NCBI GenBank assembly: GCA_029167225.1
Contig: JARFNK010000019.1
Coordinates: forward strand, 1-64,000
Length of the DNA stretch: 64,000 nt
DNA from: Sphingobium arseniciresistens
Lineage (GTDB): Bacteria > Pseudomonadota > Alphaproteobacteria > Sphingomonadales > Sphingomonadaceae
Direction: 5' to 3'
Shown: positions 1 to 6,985 of the stretch, in pieces
Layout: every line of letters starts with the position of its first letter
Numbering within the stretch: the stretch's first letter is position 1
Program-made: the position numbers and the translations under genes
Notes under the pieces: generated by a model
Database searches by the model: none
What the model saw: only the letters and a program-made list of their open reading frames with translations
Told to the model about the DNA's origin: nothing

Positions 1-112
1 ACCATTTCGCAGCAGCCGCCTGATCGGCGCAGAGCGACAGCCTACCTCTGACTGCCGCCAATCTTTGCAACAGAGCCCTTAACACTTATATGGTCTATCT
101 GTAAGATTGAAC

Positions 113-133
113 TATGATATCTGAAACATCATA
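113..133 (+). promoter_or_regulatory. inverted repeat upstream of HTH gene
   Basis: TATGAT (113-118) and ATCATA (128-133) form a perfect 6-base inverted repeat with a 9-base spacer. It ends 7 bases before the ATG of the XRE-type regulator at 141. This is the usual place for an autoregulatory operator. The repeat is seen; binding by the neighbour's product is inferred. Confidence 0.4.
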
Positions 134-140
134 AAGGCAT

Positions 141-428
141 ATGATTACCTCACAACAGATGCGGGCGGCGCGCGCCCTGCTTGGGATCGACCAGAAGGAA
201 TTGGCCGCGCTGGCAGGCGTATCACTGCCGACGATCCAGCGTATGGAAGCGTCCGATGGACAGGTCCGAGGTGTCGTGGAAACTCTCGTCAGGGTTATTT
301 CCGCTTTGGAGCGGGGCGGTGTCGAACTCATCGGTGACGATGCGCCCAGTCAGGGCAGGGGGCGCGGCGTGCGCCTGCGGGAAGTCGCCTCTTCCGCGAC
401 CAGGATGGACAAGGATAAGAGCGAATGA
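141..428 (+). CDS. XRE-family helix-turn-helix regulator
   Basis: A 95-residue protein with an XRE/Cro-type HTH in its first 60 residues (MRAARALLGIDQKELAALAG followed by VSLPTIQRMEA). It should be a small cytoplasmic DNA-binding repressor. The C-terminal third is basic and polar with no recognisable domain. AAAGG lies just before the ATG. It overlaps the next gene by 4 bases (ATGA), so the two are probably co-transcribed. An inverted repeat directly upstream suggests autoregulation. The family is clear; the target genes are not known. Confidence 0.8.
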   Translation: MITSQQMRAARALLGIDQKELAALAGVSLPTIQRMEASDGQVRGVVETLVRVISALERGGVELIGDDAPSQGRGRGVRLREVASSATRMDKDKSE

Positions 429-733
429 TGCAAGACAGTGACGATTATATCTATGACGAGGCTAGCGGTGAGTGGATGAGCGCCGCCGATCTGGCGCACC
501 GGAACGCGCCGGCCGGAGAGGTCGAGGTGCGCGATTCCGTCGGCAATTTGCTGACCGATGGAGACAGCGTTACGCTCATCAAGGATTTGACCGTGAAGGG
601 GGCTAATCAGACCCTCAAGCGCGGAACCGTCATTAAATCGATCCGCCTGACCGGCGATGCGCAGGAGATTGATTGTCGGTATGACGGCATCAAAGGTCTG
701 GTGCTGCGCGCTGAATTTGTACGCAAGCGCTGA
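425..733 (+). CDS. PhnA/YjdM-like protein without zinc-ribbon cysteines
   Basis: A 102-residue protein whose last 70 residues match the C-terminal domain of the PhnA/YjdM family (VRDSVGNLLTDGDSVTLIKD, LKRGTVIKSIRL, DGIKGLVLRAEFVRK). Family members normally carry an N-terminal zinc ribbon with four cysteines. Here the equivalent stretch (DDYIYDEASGEWMSAADLA) has none, so it should not bind zinc in that way. Despite the old name, YjdM has no established role in phosphonate breakdown. It is translationally coupled to the upstream HTH gene. Its cellular role is unknown. Confidence 0.75.
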   Translation: MMQDSDDYIYDEASGEWMSAADLAHRNAPAGEVEVRDSVGNLLTDGDSVTLIKDLTVKGANQTLKRGTVIKSIRLTGDAQEIDCRYDGIKGLVLRAEFVRKR

Positions 734-812
734 TCCATTATCATTGGCGCCGAACGCCGAGGGGCGAACCGTGGGAGCCGCGTCTACATTGGTGTTATAA
801 TCCGGAGGCCAT

Positions 813-1052
813 ATGAGCGAAATCGCTGAACGTGTTATCCAGATCGTGATCGAGCATATGGGGGTCTATCCCGATCAGGTGACACCCGAAGCCAGTTTTC
901 TCGACGACTTAGGAGGCGATAGTCTCGATGTCGTGGAACTGGTGATGGCTCTCGAAGATGAGTTCGGCATCACGATACCCGACGCGGATGTCGAGAAGAT
1001 CAGTACGGTGCAGGATGCCATCCGCTATGTCGAAGCGGCCACGCCTGGCTGA
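813..1052 (+). CDS. acyl carrier protein
   Basis: A 79-residue acidic protein with the acyl carrier protein fold and the phosphopantetheine attachment motif DSLD ([18 protein letters not shown]); the serine is the attachment site. A strong GGAGG lies 5 bases before the ATG. No fatty-acid synthase, ketosynthase or acyltransferase gene is adjacent, so this is an orphan copy and probably not the housekeeping AcpP, which normally sits beside fabF. It may serve an acyltransferase elsewhere on the replicon. The family assignment is secure; the partner is unknown. Confidence 0.9.
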   Translation: MSEIAERVIQIVIEHMGVYPDQVTPEASFLDDLGGDSLDVVELVMALEDEFGITIPDADVEKISTVQDAIRYVEAATPG

Positions 1053-1187
1053 ATCTGACCAATATTGGTTCGCAGACCGGAGACCGTATCGCGGAAGAAT
1101 AGGTATCCAATTCCGTTGCAGCGCGGCTTGATAGGCCGCATTTCGCGGAAATGATCCACTGCATCGATTCGGCCAGTGCGCCATACG

Positions 1188-1778
1188 TCAGGGCGCCGCG
1201 GGAACTGGCGGCAGGGGGAGGCGCATGCGCAAATCAAGGATGCGACGGGTTTTCTGGATAGTCATGGAAACCGCCGCGCCAGTGACCCCAAACTGCTTGC
1301 CGATCTCCGGCCCGCTCAGCCCTTCCTCATCGTGAAGTCTGAGCATTGTCTCGCCGAGTGCGAATCTTTCCGATCGCCTGGCAGCAGCCTGAGTCATCAT
1401 CCGCAGATCACGCGATAGCGAAGATCCCAAAAGATCGAGTGCGGGCGGTTCACGTTCGCAAGTCCACCGATTGTGAAAATGCCAACCATAGCGATCCATG
1501 GCCGCCGCGATTTCGCAGTAAGAGATCCGGCCAAGATTGTGCAGGCGGAAGATGCTGGCCCGTTCGCAACGGGAAAGATCGCTCAGATGCATCTTTTCGA
1601 TCGGAACCCCGCCTACGGTTGATGCGGGGTCGGTCGGCCTGTCCAGCTTCCCCAGGCAGTTCCGTGTACGGGAAGAAATGACATGCCAGGCTTCGAGTGC
1701 GAGAATGGAGACATCTTGAGTTGGCTCCATCAAACCCGGTTCGGTCTGCGACATCCTGCGCAACATCTCCAAATTCAT
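1188..1778 (-). CDS. putative HTH regulator, unknown family
   Basis: A 196-residue protein. A helix-turn-helix-like segment lies near the C-terminus (LSGPEIGKQFGVTGAAVSMT, about residues 153-172), followed by a basic tail. A second helical stretch in the middle (ISYCEIAAAMDRYGWHF) could be another DNA-contacting element. The product looks like a sigma-region-4 or Cro-like DNA-binding protein, but no named family was recognised. It stands alone on the minus strand between the ACP gene and a small plus-strand gene. The start is the longest ATG and could lie further inside. Confidence 0.5.
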   Translation of the reverse strand: MNLEMLRRMSQTEPGLMEPTQDVSILALEAWHVISSRTRNCLGKLDRPTDPASTVGGVPIEKMHLSDLSRCERASIFRLHNLGRISYCEIAAAMDRYGWHFHNRWTCEREPPALDLLGSSLSRDLRMMTQAAARRSERFALGETMLRLHDEEGLSGPEIGKQFGVTGAAVSMTIQKTRRILDLRMRLPLPPVPAAP

Positions 1779-1956
1779 TTCGTCCTGGATAATATCAACT
1801 CTGCATCATTCCGGCGAGACGTCGTATCTGCAAAACCACCGGCGATTGTGACGATACCCAGGCCGGGCAGCAGAGCAGCGCATTCCTTGCCATGTCGTCC
1901 CAGCTAGCCGATAAAGACCGGGGCGGCAGACGCCTCGCGGATCGCGAGAATGGGAC

Positions 1957-2199
1957 TTGAGTGCAGCTACCTTTTACAATGAGCGCGCTGCGGCTGAACG
2001 CGTCGCAGCTGAAAAAGAAATATTGCCGCAACGCCGCCAACAGCACAAGCGCTCTGCCGAGCGATGGGAAGAAATGGCTCGGTCCGCCCAAGAGACGGAG
2101 CGCCGTACCGCCATCAACGAAGCCGATAAGCGGGCGAAGACCGCGTCTGACCAGCAGGGCGAAGTTGCTCCCAGATTGCTAACGCGGCGTGCCCGCTAG
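1957..2199 (+). CDS. small charged helical protein, hypothetical
   Basis: An 80-residue, highly charged protein rich in Glu, Arg and Ala (FYNERAAAERVAAEKEILPQ, RRQQHKRSAERWEEMARSAQ), predicted to be one long helix. It opens with TTG in this frame, and no clear ribosome site was seen. It has no membrane segment or cysteine. Composition and length fit the small orphan proteins common in sphingomonad accessory DNA. No function can be assigned from sequence. Confidence 0.45.
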   Translation: MSAATFYNERAAAERVAAEKEILPQRRQQHKRSAERWEEMARSAQETERRTAINEADKRAKTASDQQGEVAPRLLTRRAR

Positions 2200-2311
2200 G
2201 TTCCGCACACATGAGGGGGCGACCGGCGAGCATCAGTAAAGCGCTGCCAGGCGTTGCCGCTGAAACATATTGTCGACGCGGGCAGCGCATAGGTGGGCCG
2301 GGGTGCACTGT

Positions 2312-4090
2312 TCACCCGCCTAATTCGCCGGCACGAGCAGATGTTCCGACAGTAGAGGCCGAAAGCAGAACCTGCGCTGCTTTCTTTTCGGGAGAGTCAT
2401 AGGGACCATAGAGCACCGGCCCCAGAAGCTTGCGAGCAAGATCGGGCTTTCCCTGCCGAATCAACTCGCTGCCCAGAAGCATCCGCGGCGTCGGCGCTCC
2501 CGGAACCGCAGCGGCGAGTTTGGCCAGGATTGCTACCGCGGCATCGGGCACCTTTGCGCCAGCTCTTGCGTAGCTTTGAAAGTTGGCGATCGCCGCGACA
2601 GGATTGCGCGGATCGGATTGAAGCGCCAGTGCTATCGTCTCGCGTGCTGCGGCCAGAGCGCTGTCGCGGTCGTCGGCAGGACCAGTTAAGGCCTCGTCTG
2701 TCTGAGCAATGCCTTTCCACGCCAGCGCACGGACGTTTCCGGGTTCCTGGGCGAGAACGCGGTTGGCATCCCGCCGGCATTCTTCGGAAAGCGCAGCGCG
2801 ACACTCCGCTTCCGTAGCCACCAGCATCGCGCCGACATCAAAGGGTGCCTGGGTCGCTTCTGCCCGCACAGTAGATATCCAAGCGAGAGAGGCAGATCGA
2901 GAATGGTCGGCCTCCGGCAGGCTGCCGGAGGCGTCGGGCGGTGGCAGATTGCCGAGCCGGAGCTTCGCCTTGAGGGTGGTAACCTGGACCGGCGAAAGCA
3001 CGGCTACTAAAGGCGTTCCCTGGACAACGGATGGCGCGGAGGTCGCATAGGCCTTCGCTCTCGAAGCGTAACCCATAATCTCTCGGTTGAGTCTCCCGGG
3101 GTCTTTGAAAACCCGAGCGGCTTCAGCCAGAGGTGCTCCCTGTCGGATCGCGGCCATATATTGGGCGAACTGTGCCTGAAGCGCCGGCTTGGGGTTGGAA
3201 AATACGAAGAAATGCGTGATCAACCAGGCGTGGTAAGGGGTCCAGGTCATCCGGCGCGATCGCCAGTCAAAATAGCCGCCTGTCAGTACGTCCCGCGCGT
3301 TCACATCGCCGTAGGAGCGGAAGACCTGGCGAGAGAGTTCGGGCGGCTTGGCATAATCGAGCGACCCGTCTTTTCTGACTTCGATCGTCGAGAACAGCGC
3401 GCCTATCCCATCGAGATACCAGCGGGGATAGGGGGCCGGAACATTCGAGAGGATGAAGTGCTGCGCGAAAGCGGAGTAGACGATCGATTCCCAGGACCTC
3501 ACCACCGGAGGAAGATAGGGCTCCCTCTTCCCGATGCAGTCCGTGCCTTGGGCGGCCAAATCCTCGCAGAAACGATCGTGGGCAAGGCTGGTATTGAGGT
3601 CGACAAGCTGGTCGCTGCGGGCAATGGCCAACACCGCGCCGTCCGCACGAGGATCGTAATAGCGTTGGTTCGAAAAGCTCCTCGCGAAAGGACCTTCTTC
3701 CGCGCGGATGTTTCGCAGCCCTAATTCTTCTAGATCGCCGCGCGAACCGAACAGGGTGATTTCGAGCTTCGGCGCACCATCCTGCTGTCCGGCGGCGCCG
3801 TAAAGCCGCGTCATCAGCGCATGCAGCCGCTCCACATTGCCGGCGACCCGGACCAGTTCGGGTTCGCTTCCGTCGCTGAAGATGACGACATGATCGGTTT
3901 CGGCCCGCTTCCACCCGCTACGCTTTTGCGCATGCTTTTGCGCCGTGACGACGATGTCGGGATCGGCTTTCCCGCCCGCGGGGGCGCGGGCGACATCATC
4001 TGTCTGAGTGCCGCGCGCCGGCGCTGCAATCAACAACGACTGCGTGAGCAATGCGACGATGCTCAGGCAAGACCAACGTCCGATCGACAT
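2312..4090 (-). CDS. secreted gluzincin-like protein with degenerate active site and TPR-like tail
   Basis: A 592-residue protein with a signal peptide (LSIVALLTQSLLIAAPARG) and probably periplasmic. Residues of about 60-330 resemble the DUF1570/peptidase-MA type: a phosphorylase-like start (TDHVVIFSDGSEPELVRVAG) and a late motif PRWYLDGIGALFS that parallels the 'P.WL.EG.A.YF' of gluzincins. The HExxH helix is replaced by ESIVYSAFAQH and the second Glu by Asp, so zinc hydrolysis is doubtful. The C-terminal 200 residues look like TPR repeats. It is divergent from the RiPP operon at 4397 and shares its intergenic region, which suggests a joint role in peptide handling. That link is inferred. 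Confidence 0.6.
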   Translation of the reverse strand: MSIGRWSCLSIVALLTQSLLIAAPARGTQTDDVARAPAGGKADPDIVVTAQKHAQKRSGWKRAETDHVVIFSDGSEPELVRVAGNVERLHALMTRLYGAAGQQDGAPKLEITLFGSRGDLEELGLRNIRAEEGPFARSFSNQRYYDPRADGAVLAIARSDQLVDLNTSLAHDRFCEDLAAQGTDCIGKREPYLPPVVRSWESIVYSAFAQHFILSNVPAPYPRWYLDGIGALFSTIEVRKDGSLDYAKPPELSRQVFRSYGDVNARDVLTGGYFDWRSRRMTWTPYHAWLITHFFVFSNPKPALQAQFAQYMAAIRQGAPLAEAARVFKDPGRLNREIMGYASRAKAYATSAPSVVQGTPLVAVLSPVQVTTLKAKLRLGNLPPPDASGSLPEADHSRSASLAWISTVRAEATQAPFDVGAMLVATEAECRAALSEECRRDANRVLAQEPGNVRALAWKGIAQTDEALTGPADDRDSALAAARETIALALQSDPRNPVAAIANFQSYARAGAKVPDAAVAILAKLAAAVPGAPTPRMLLGSELIRQGKPDLARKLLGPVLYGPYDSPEKKAAQVLLSASTVGTSARAGELGG

Positions 4091-4396
4091 GCAATAGGCC
4101 TCGCGATCCAGCGCTACGCGCGCTCCAGATTGATAGAGTTGGAGTATGCACGACGCTCACTACCTTTTCCAGCGCATCAACGCGACATCCCTGGAAATGG
4201 AGATAAAGGGATGCCGGATCAGTTCGTGCATGTTGAAAGTTGGATAATAATGCAGTGTTGTCAGTCGTAACGAAGGTTACCTAAAAGGTAATCATCATTC
4301 TATATTAGCTTCACCGCGAATCCATTTGACTCGCCCCTGCGAAAATAAATATCCTTCCTGTGCCATGTGTGGCTACTCGCAAGACAGGAGCTGTTT
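4091..4396. promoter_or_regulatory. divergent intergenic region, RiPP promoter candidate
   Basis: A 306-base non-coding stretch between two divergent genes, more AT-rich than its surroundings from about 4230. TTGACT (4326-4331) followed by TAAATAT-like bases near 4346-4352 is a weak promoter candidate for the plus-strand RiPP operon; its spacing of about 14 is short. AGGAG at 4386-4390 is the ribosome site of the precursor gene. No further peptide gene with a plausible ribosome site was seen here. Confidence 0.3.
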
Positions 4397-4606
4397 ATGT
4401 CCGGTTCTGTTCGATCGATTCATTCGCTGCTTGCCCGAGAATTAACGATCTCCGAAATCAAAATGGTGTCCGGTGGCCAAACCTGCGGTGAAGGCAACAC
4501 CGAGGTCACCACCGAGCCTACTTATTGCGATACCGCCGGCGGTTCGCCCTGGGATACGTCGGATCGATGTGACGACGATGGAAGCTGGGATGTCAGCTGC
4601 GACTGA
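4397..4606 (+). CDS. RiPP precursor peptide with double-glycine leader
   Basis: A 69-residue peptide starting at an ATG with AGGAG seven bases upstream. Residues 1-27 form a double-glycine leader ending ELTISEIKMVSGG, the class cut by C39 peptidases. The predicted 42-residue core begins QTCGEGNTEVTTEPTYC and ends DDDGSWDVSCD. It is rich in Asp, Glu, Thr and Ser and has four cysteines. Thr/Ser with Asp/Glu are what graspetide ATP-grasp ligases join as esters, which fits the ligase encoded at 5508. The cysteines may form disulfides or be modified. Fic, ATP-grasp and C39 exporter genes follow on the same strand. The final structure cannot be read from sequence. Confidence 0.75.
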   Translation: MSGSVRSIHSLLARELTISEIKMVSGGQTCGEGNTEVTTEPTYCDTAGGSPWDTSDRCDDDGSWDVSCD

Positions 4607-4632
4607 AGTCGAAGACTATATTGCCTCTGACG

Positions 4633-5490
4633 ATGCCAAGCCCAGCAACAGGGGGCACGGAAGATAGAAAAATCTGGTCGCCTGTTGCACCCGGCTTCCG
4701 ATACCGAAATAGACATTCGCTCGATTGGCGGTCCCTCGAAAACCGGATCGTCCGGCTCAACGAACAATACAGGCATTCCCCCTGGCGCTGCTTCGGCAAC
4801 GAAGCGAAATGCGCATTGCTGTTGCGCGCCGGATTGCGCGTTCCGGGCTCGCTCGATTTTTCCGCTCCGGCCGCGTTCGAAGCGCCGCAGCTCGATCGGT
4901 TTCTGATCAGGCCCGGCATCGAACCGATTGTATATACCAGCTGGCAGCGGTTTTCGGCTTGGCAGATCGACCAGCATTGGATCGAGCAGGTAGCCGCGTT
5001 GCTGACCGGCACGAACAGGAAGATGCGAAGCGCACGCGTCGACAAGTCGGCCATTTGTGGTCTTGCGCCAATGCGATATGCGCGATTGGACGACATTCCC
5101 TTCTGGCCTGAGGCGATCGCGGCAATTCAAAACTGTAAGGGCCTTACCCCTGTGCAGGAGGCAGTGCTGACCCACGCCACGTTCGTCCTGTATCACCCGC
5201 TCGATGATGGCAATGGCCGTGTCGCGCGATCGCTGTTTCACGCTTCGCTGCGCCGCCGGGACCAGATCGACGCCCCTTTTCTACCGCTTGGACCAAGCTT
5301 CTACAGTGCGTCCTATCTCAAGCTGGGGCTTCTGCGCAGATTGTCCCAAACTGGCGACTGGGACGCCTATCTGGATCGCGTGCACCCCATAATCGAATTT
5401 GCGATTTCGCTTCTGGAGCATGTCGATGACGCGGACGCGCTGTCGGGCAGCATAAGTGCATTATCGCAGACAATGACATCACCGGATTGA
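4633..5490 (+). CDS. Fic-domain protein in RiPP operon
   Basis: A 285-residue protein with the Fic signature HPLDDGNGRVAR; the catalytic His is residue 188. Fic enzymes transfer AMP or another phosphate-containing group from a nucleotide to a hydroxyl side chain. The N-terminal 150 residues match no family I recognise. No clear [S/T]xxxE[G/N] inhibitory helix was seen. The ATG at 4633 was preferred to the upstream TTG at 4621. It lies between the precursor and ATP-grasp genes, so it probably modifies the precursor or its final product, or acts as a self-protection or toxin element. The fold is secure; the substrate is inferred from context only. Confidence 0.8.
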   Translation: MPSPATGGTEDRKIWSPVAPGFRYRNRHSLDWRSLENRIVRLNEQYRHSPWRCFGNEAKCALLLRAGLRVPGSLDFSAPAAFEAPQLDRFLIRPGIEPIVYTSWQRFSAWQIDQHWIEQVAALLTGTNRKMRSARVDKSAICGLAPMRYARLDDIPFWPEAIAAIQNCKGLTPVQEAVLTHATFVLYHPLDDGNGRVARSLFHASLRRRDQIDAPFLPLGPSFYSASYLKLGLLRRLSQTGDWDAYLDRVHPIIEFAISLLEHVDDADALSGSISALSQTMTSPD

Positions 5491-5507
5491 CAAGCGAGGT
5501 GCAAGCG

Positions 5508-6671
5508 ATGGACAAACGCATTCTCATTGTGACCAAGCTCAACGATGAGCATGCCCATCTCATCGCGACGGGCCTCGAGATGATGGGCGTGACACCGAGC
5601 ATCTTCCGCTTCGGCATGATGCCTGTTCACGAAACCCATACGATTTCATTGGGCGATAAGGTGACATTCGACGTCGAAGGCACCGCGCTCCTCGACGAAG
5701 ATATCCCTTATGATCGGGTCTGGCTGCGACGCATCGGTGGCTCGTCGGTCAAGTTGCTGGACGTTCAGGAAAGCGACAAAGCCTATGTCTCCAATATAAT
5801 GATCGCCTATCGCGCGTCGCTTTTTGCCTTTCTGGATCGTCTTGCCGCCGAGCGGCCCGGTGTTATGGTCAACGGATATTGGGGAAAGTTGGCGGCGGAA
5901 AGCAAGGTGCTGCAACTCTGGCAGGCGCGCAAAGTCGGCCTGTCGGTACCCGCAACATTGCAGTCCAACGACATTGAGGCAATCCGACGCTTCCAAGACG
6001 AGCACGGCGGGCGCATTATCTGTAAACCTCTCATCCCGCAGATGTGGCAAGGCGAGGATAGCCTGGCATTTGCCTATACCTCGATCATGCCGCCGGTCGC
6101 CTCGTTGCCGGCCGAAGCTCTTTCCCTGCACCCGGCCATTTACCAGCCCTATGTCGAAAAGGCGTTTGAAGCCCGGGTGATCATCTTCGGCGGTCGGCAA
6201 TTCGGCATAAAGATCGATTCCCAGAGCGACCCTTTGTCGATTGTCGACTGGCGCGGAAAGCGCCTTCTCAAAGACAATAATGACAATTACCGATTGCCGC
6301 CGGAAGTCTTCGCGCAATGTCTGGATTTGATGCGGGCGCTGGGCATTTCCTATGGCGCATTCGACTTCATTGTCACGCCCGCCGGCGATCATGTCTTTTT
6401 GGAAGTGAACGAAGCCGGCCAATTCCTGTTCGTCGAGGACTGCGCGCCCGGGGACAAGATAGCCCACGCCTTCTGCCATTTTCTCATTCACGGGACCCTG
6501 CAGGACTGGAGAGACGAGGACGTGACTTTCACGCTGAAGGATTTGCTGTCCTCGGCCGACGCGCTGGCCCGCAAGCAGGCGGATTCCCTCTACCGCGACC
6601 ACGACCGAACCTCCCGGATATCCAGGATGGATGATCTTGTGGGATCGCATTACGTGTCCGACGCGCGCTGA
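5508..6671 (+). CDS. ATP-grasp peptide ligase (graspetide maturase-like)
   Basis: A 387-residue protein. The N-terminal pre-ATP-grasp part opens RILIVTKLNDEHAHLIATGL and contains RVWLRRIGG. The ATP-grasp core has IICKPLIPQMWQ, a substrate/phosphate region (ARVIIFGGRQFGIKI) and the metal-binding end DHVFLEVNEAGQFLFVED. This resembles the MvdC/MvdD-type enzymes that join Asp/Glu side chains to Thr/Ser or Lys in graspetides. The ATG at 5508 has GCGAGGTG upstream and follows the Fic gene by 17 bases. Its probable substrate is the acidic, Thr-rich core of the peptide at 4397. The family is fairly sure; the linkage chemistry is inferred. Confidence 0.78.
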   Translation: MDKRILIVTKLNDEHAHLIATGLEMMGVTPSIFRFGMMPVHETHTISLGDKVTFDVEGTALLDEDIPYDRVWLRRIGGSSVKLLDVQESDKAYVSNIMIAYRASLFAFLDRLAAERPGVMVNGYWGKLAAESKVLQLWQARKVGLSVPATLQSNDIEAIRRFQDEHGGRIICKPLIPQMWQGEDSLAFAYTSIMPPVASLPAEALSLHPAIYQPYVEKAFEARVIIFGGRQFGIKIDSQSDPLSIVDWRGKRLLKDNNDNYRLPPEVFAQCLDLMRALGISYGAFDFIVTPAGDHVFLEVNEAGQFLFVEDCAPGDKIAHAFCHFLIHGTLQDWRDEDVTFTLKDLLSSADALARKQADSLYRDHDRTSRISRMDDLVGSHYVSDAR

Positions 6672-6673
6672 AC

Positions 6674-6985
6674 ATGTGCCCACTCGCTTCCGCGCACCCC
6701 CCGCCTCTTCACGAGGCTGACGCACAGGGCAGCGGCACATCGACCCTGTTTCGATCCGAAATATTCCGCGCGCGCCGGGCACGGGATAATGCGATCAAGA
6801 TTCCCGTGATGCCCTGGGCTTGGATTGCCCTGCTGGGTGCCGTCCTGTCTGCCGAGCTGGTCGGCCTCTACGCGATCATTCTGATGCAGTTCGATGTCCC
6901 GTTTGAAGCCGTTGCCGGGCGGCGCTTGGCCAAGCCAGCAGACCGTGCCGCTCCGGCGCCAGACCTATTGTCGCGCAATCCGTGA
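6674..6985 (+). CDS. short membrane protein resembling the HlyD adaptor N-terminus
   Basis: A 103-residue protein with one transmembrane helix (WAWIALLGAVLSAELVGLYA). Its beginning, TLFRSEIFRARRARDNAIKI, resembles the cytoplasmic start of HlyD/CvaA-type periplasmic adaptors ('LFR.E.L.AR....G'), which normally continue for about 350 residues. Here the protein ends about 35 residues after the helix, so the barrel and hairpin domains are absent. It starts 2 bases after the ATP-grasp stop and overlaps the ABC exporter start, so it is part of the operon. It may be a remnant or a minimal exporter partner. The HlyD likeness rests on a short stretch. Confidence 0.55.
   Translation: MCPLASAHPPPLHEADAQGSGTSTLFRSEIFRARRARDNAIKIPVMPWAWIALLGAVLSAELVGLYAIILMQFDVPFEAVAGRRLAKPADRAAPAPDLLSRNP

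Noticed and set aside
4270-4396. A second short peptide gene upstream of the precursor
   Set aside because: No start codon with a ribosome site and no leader-like sequence were found.
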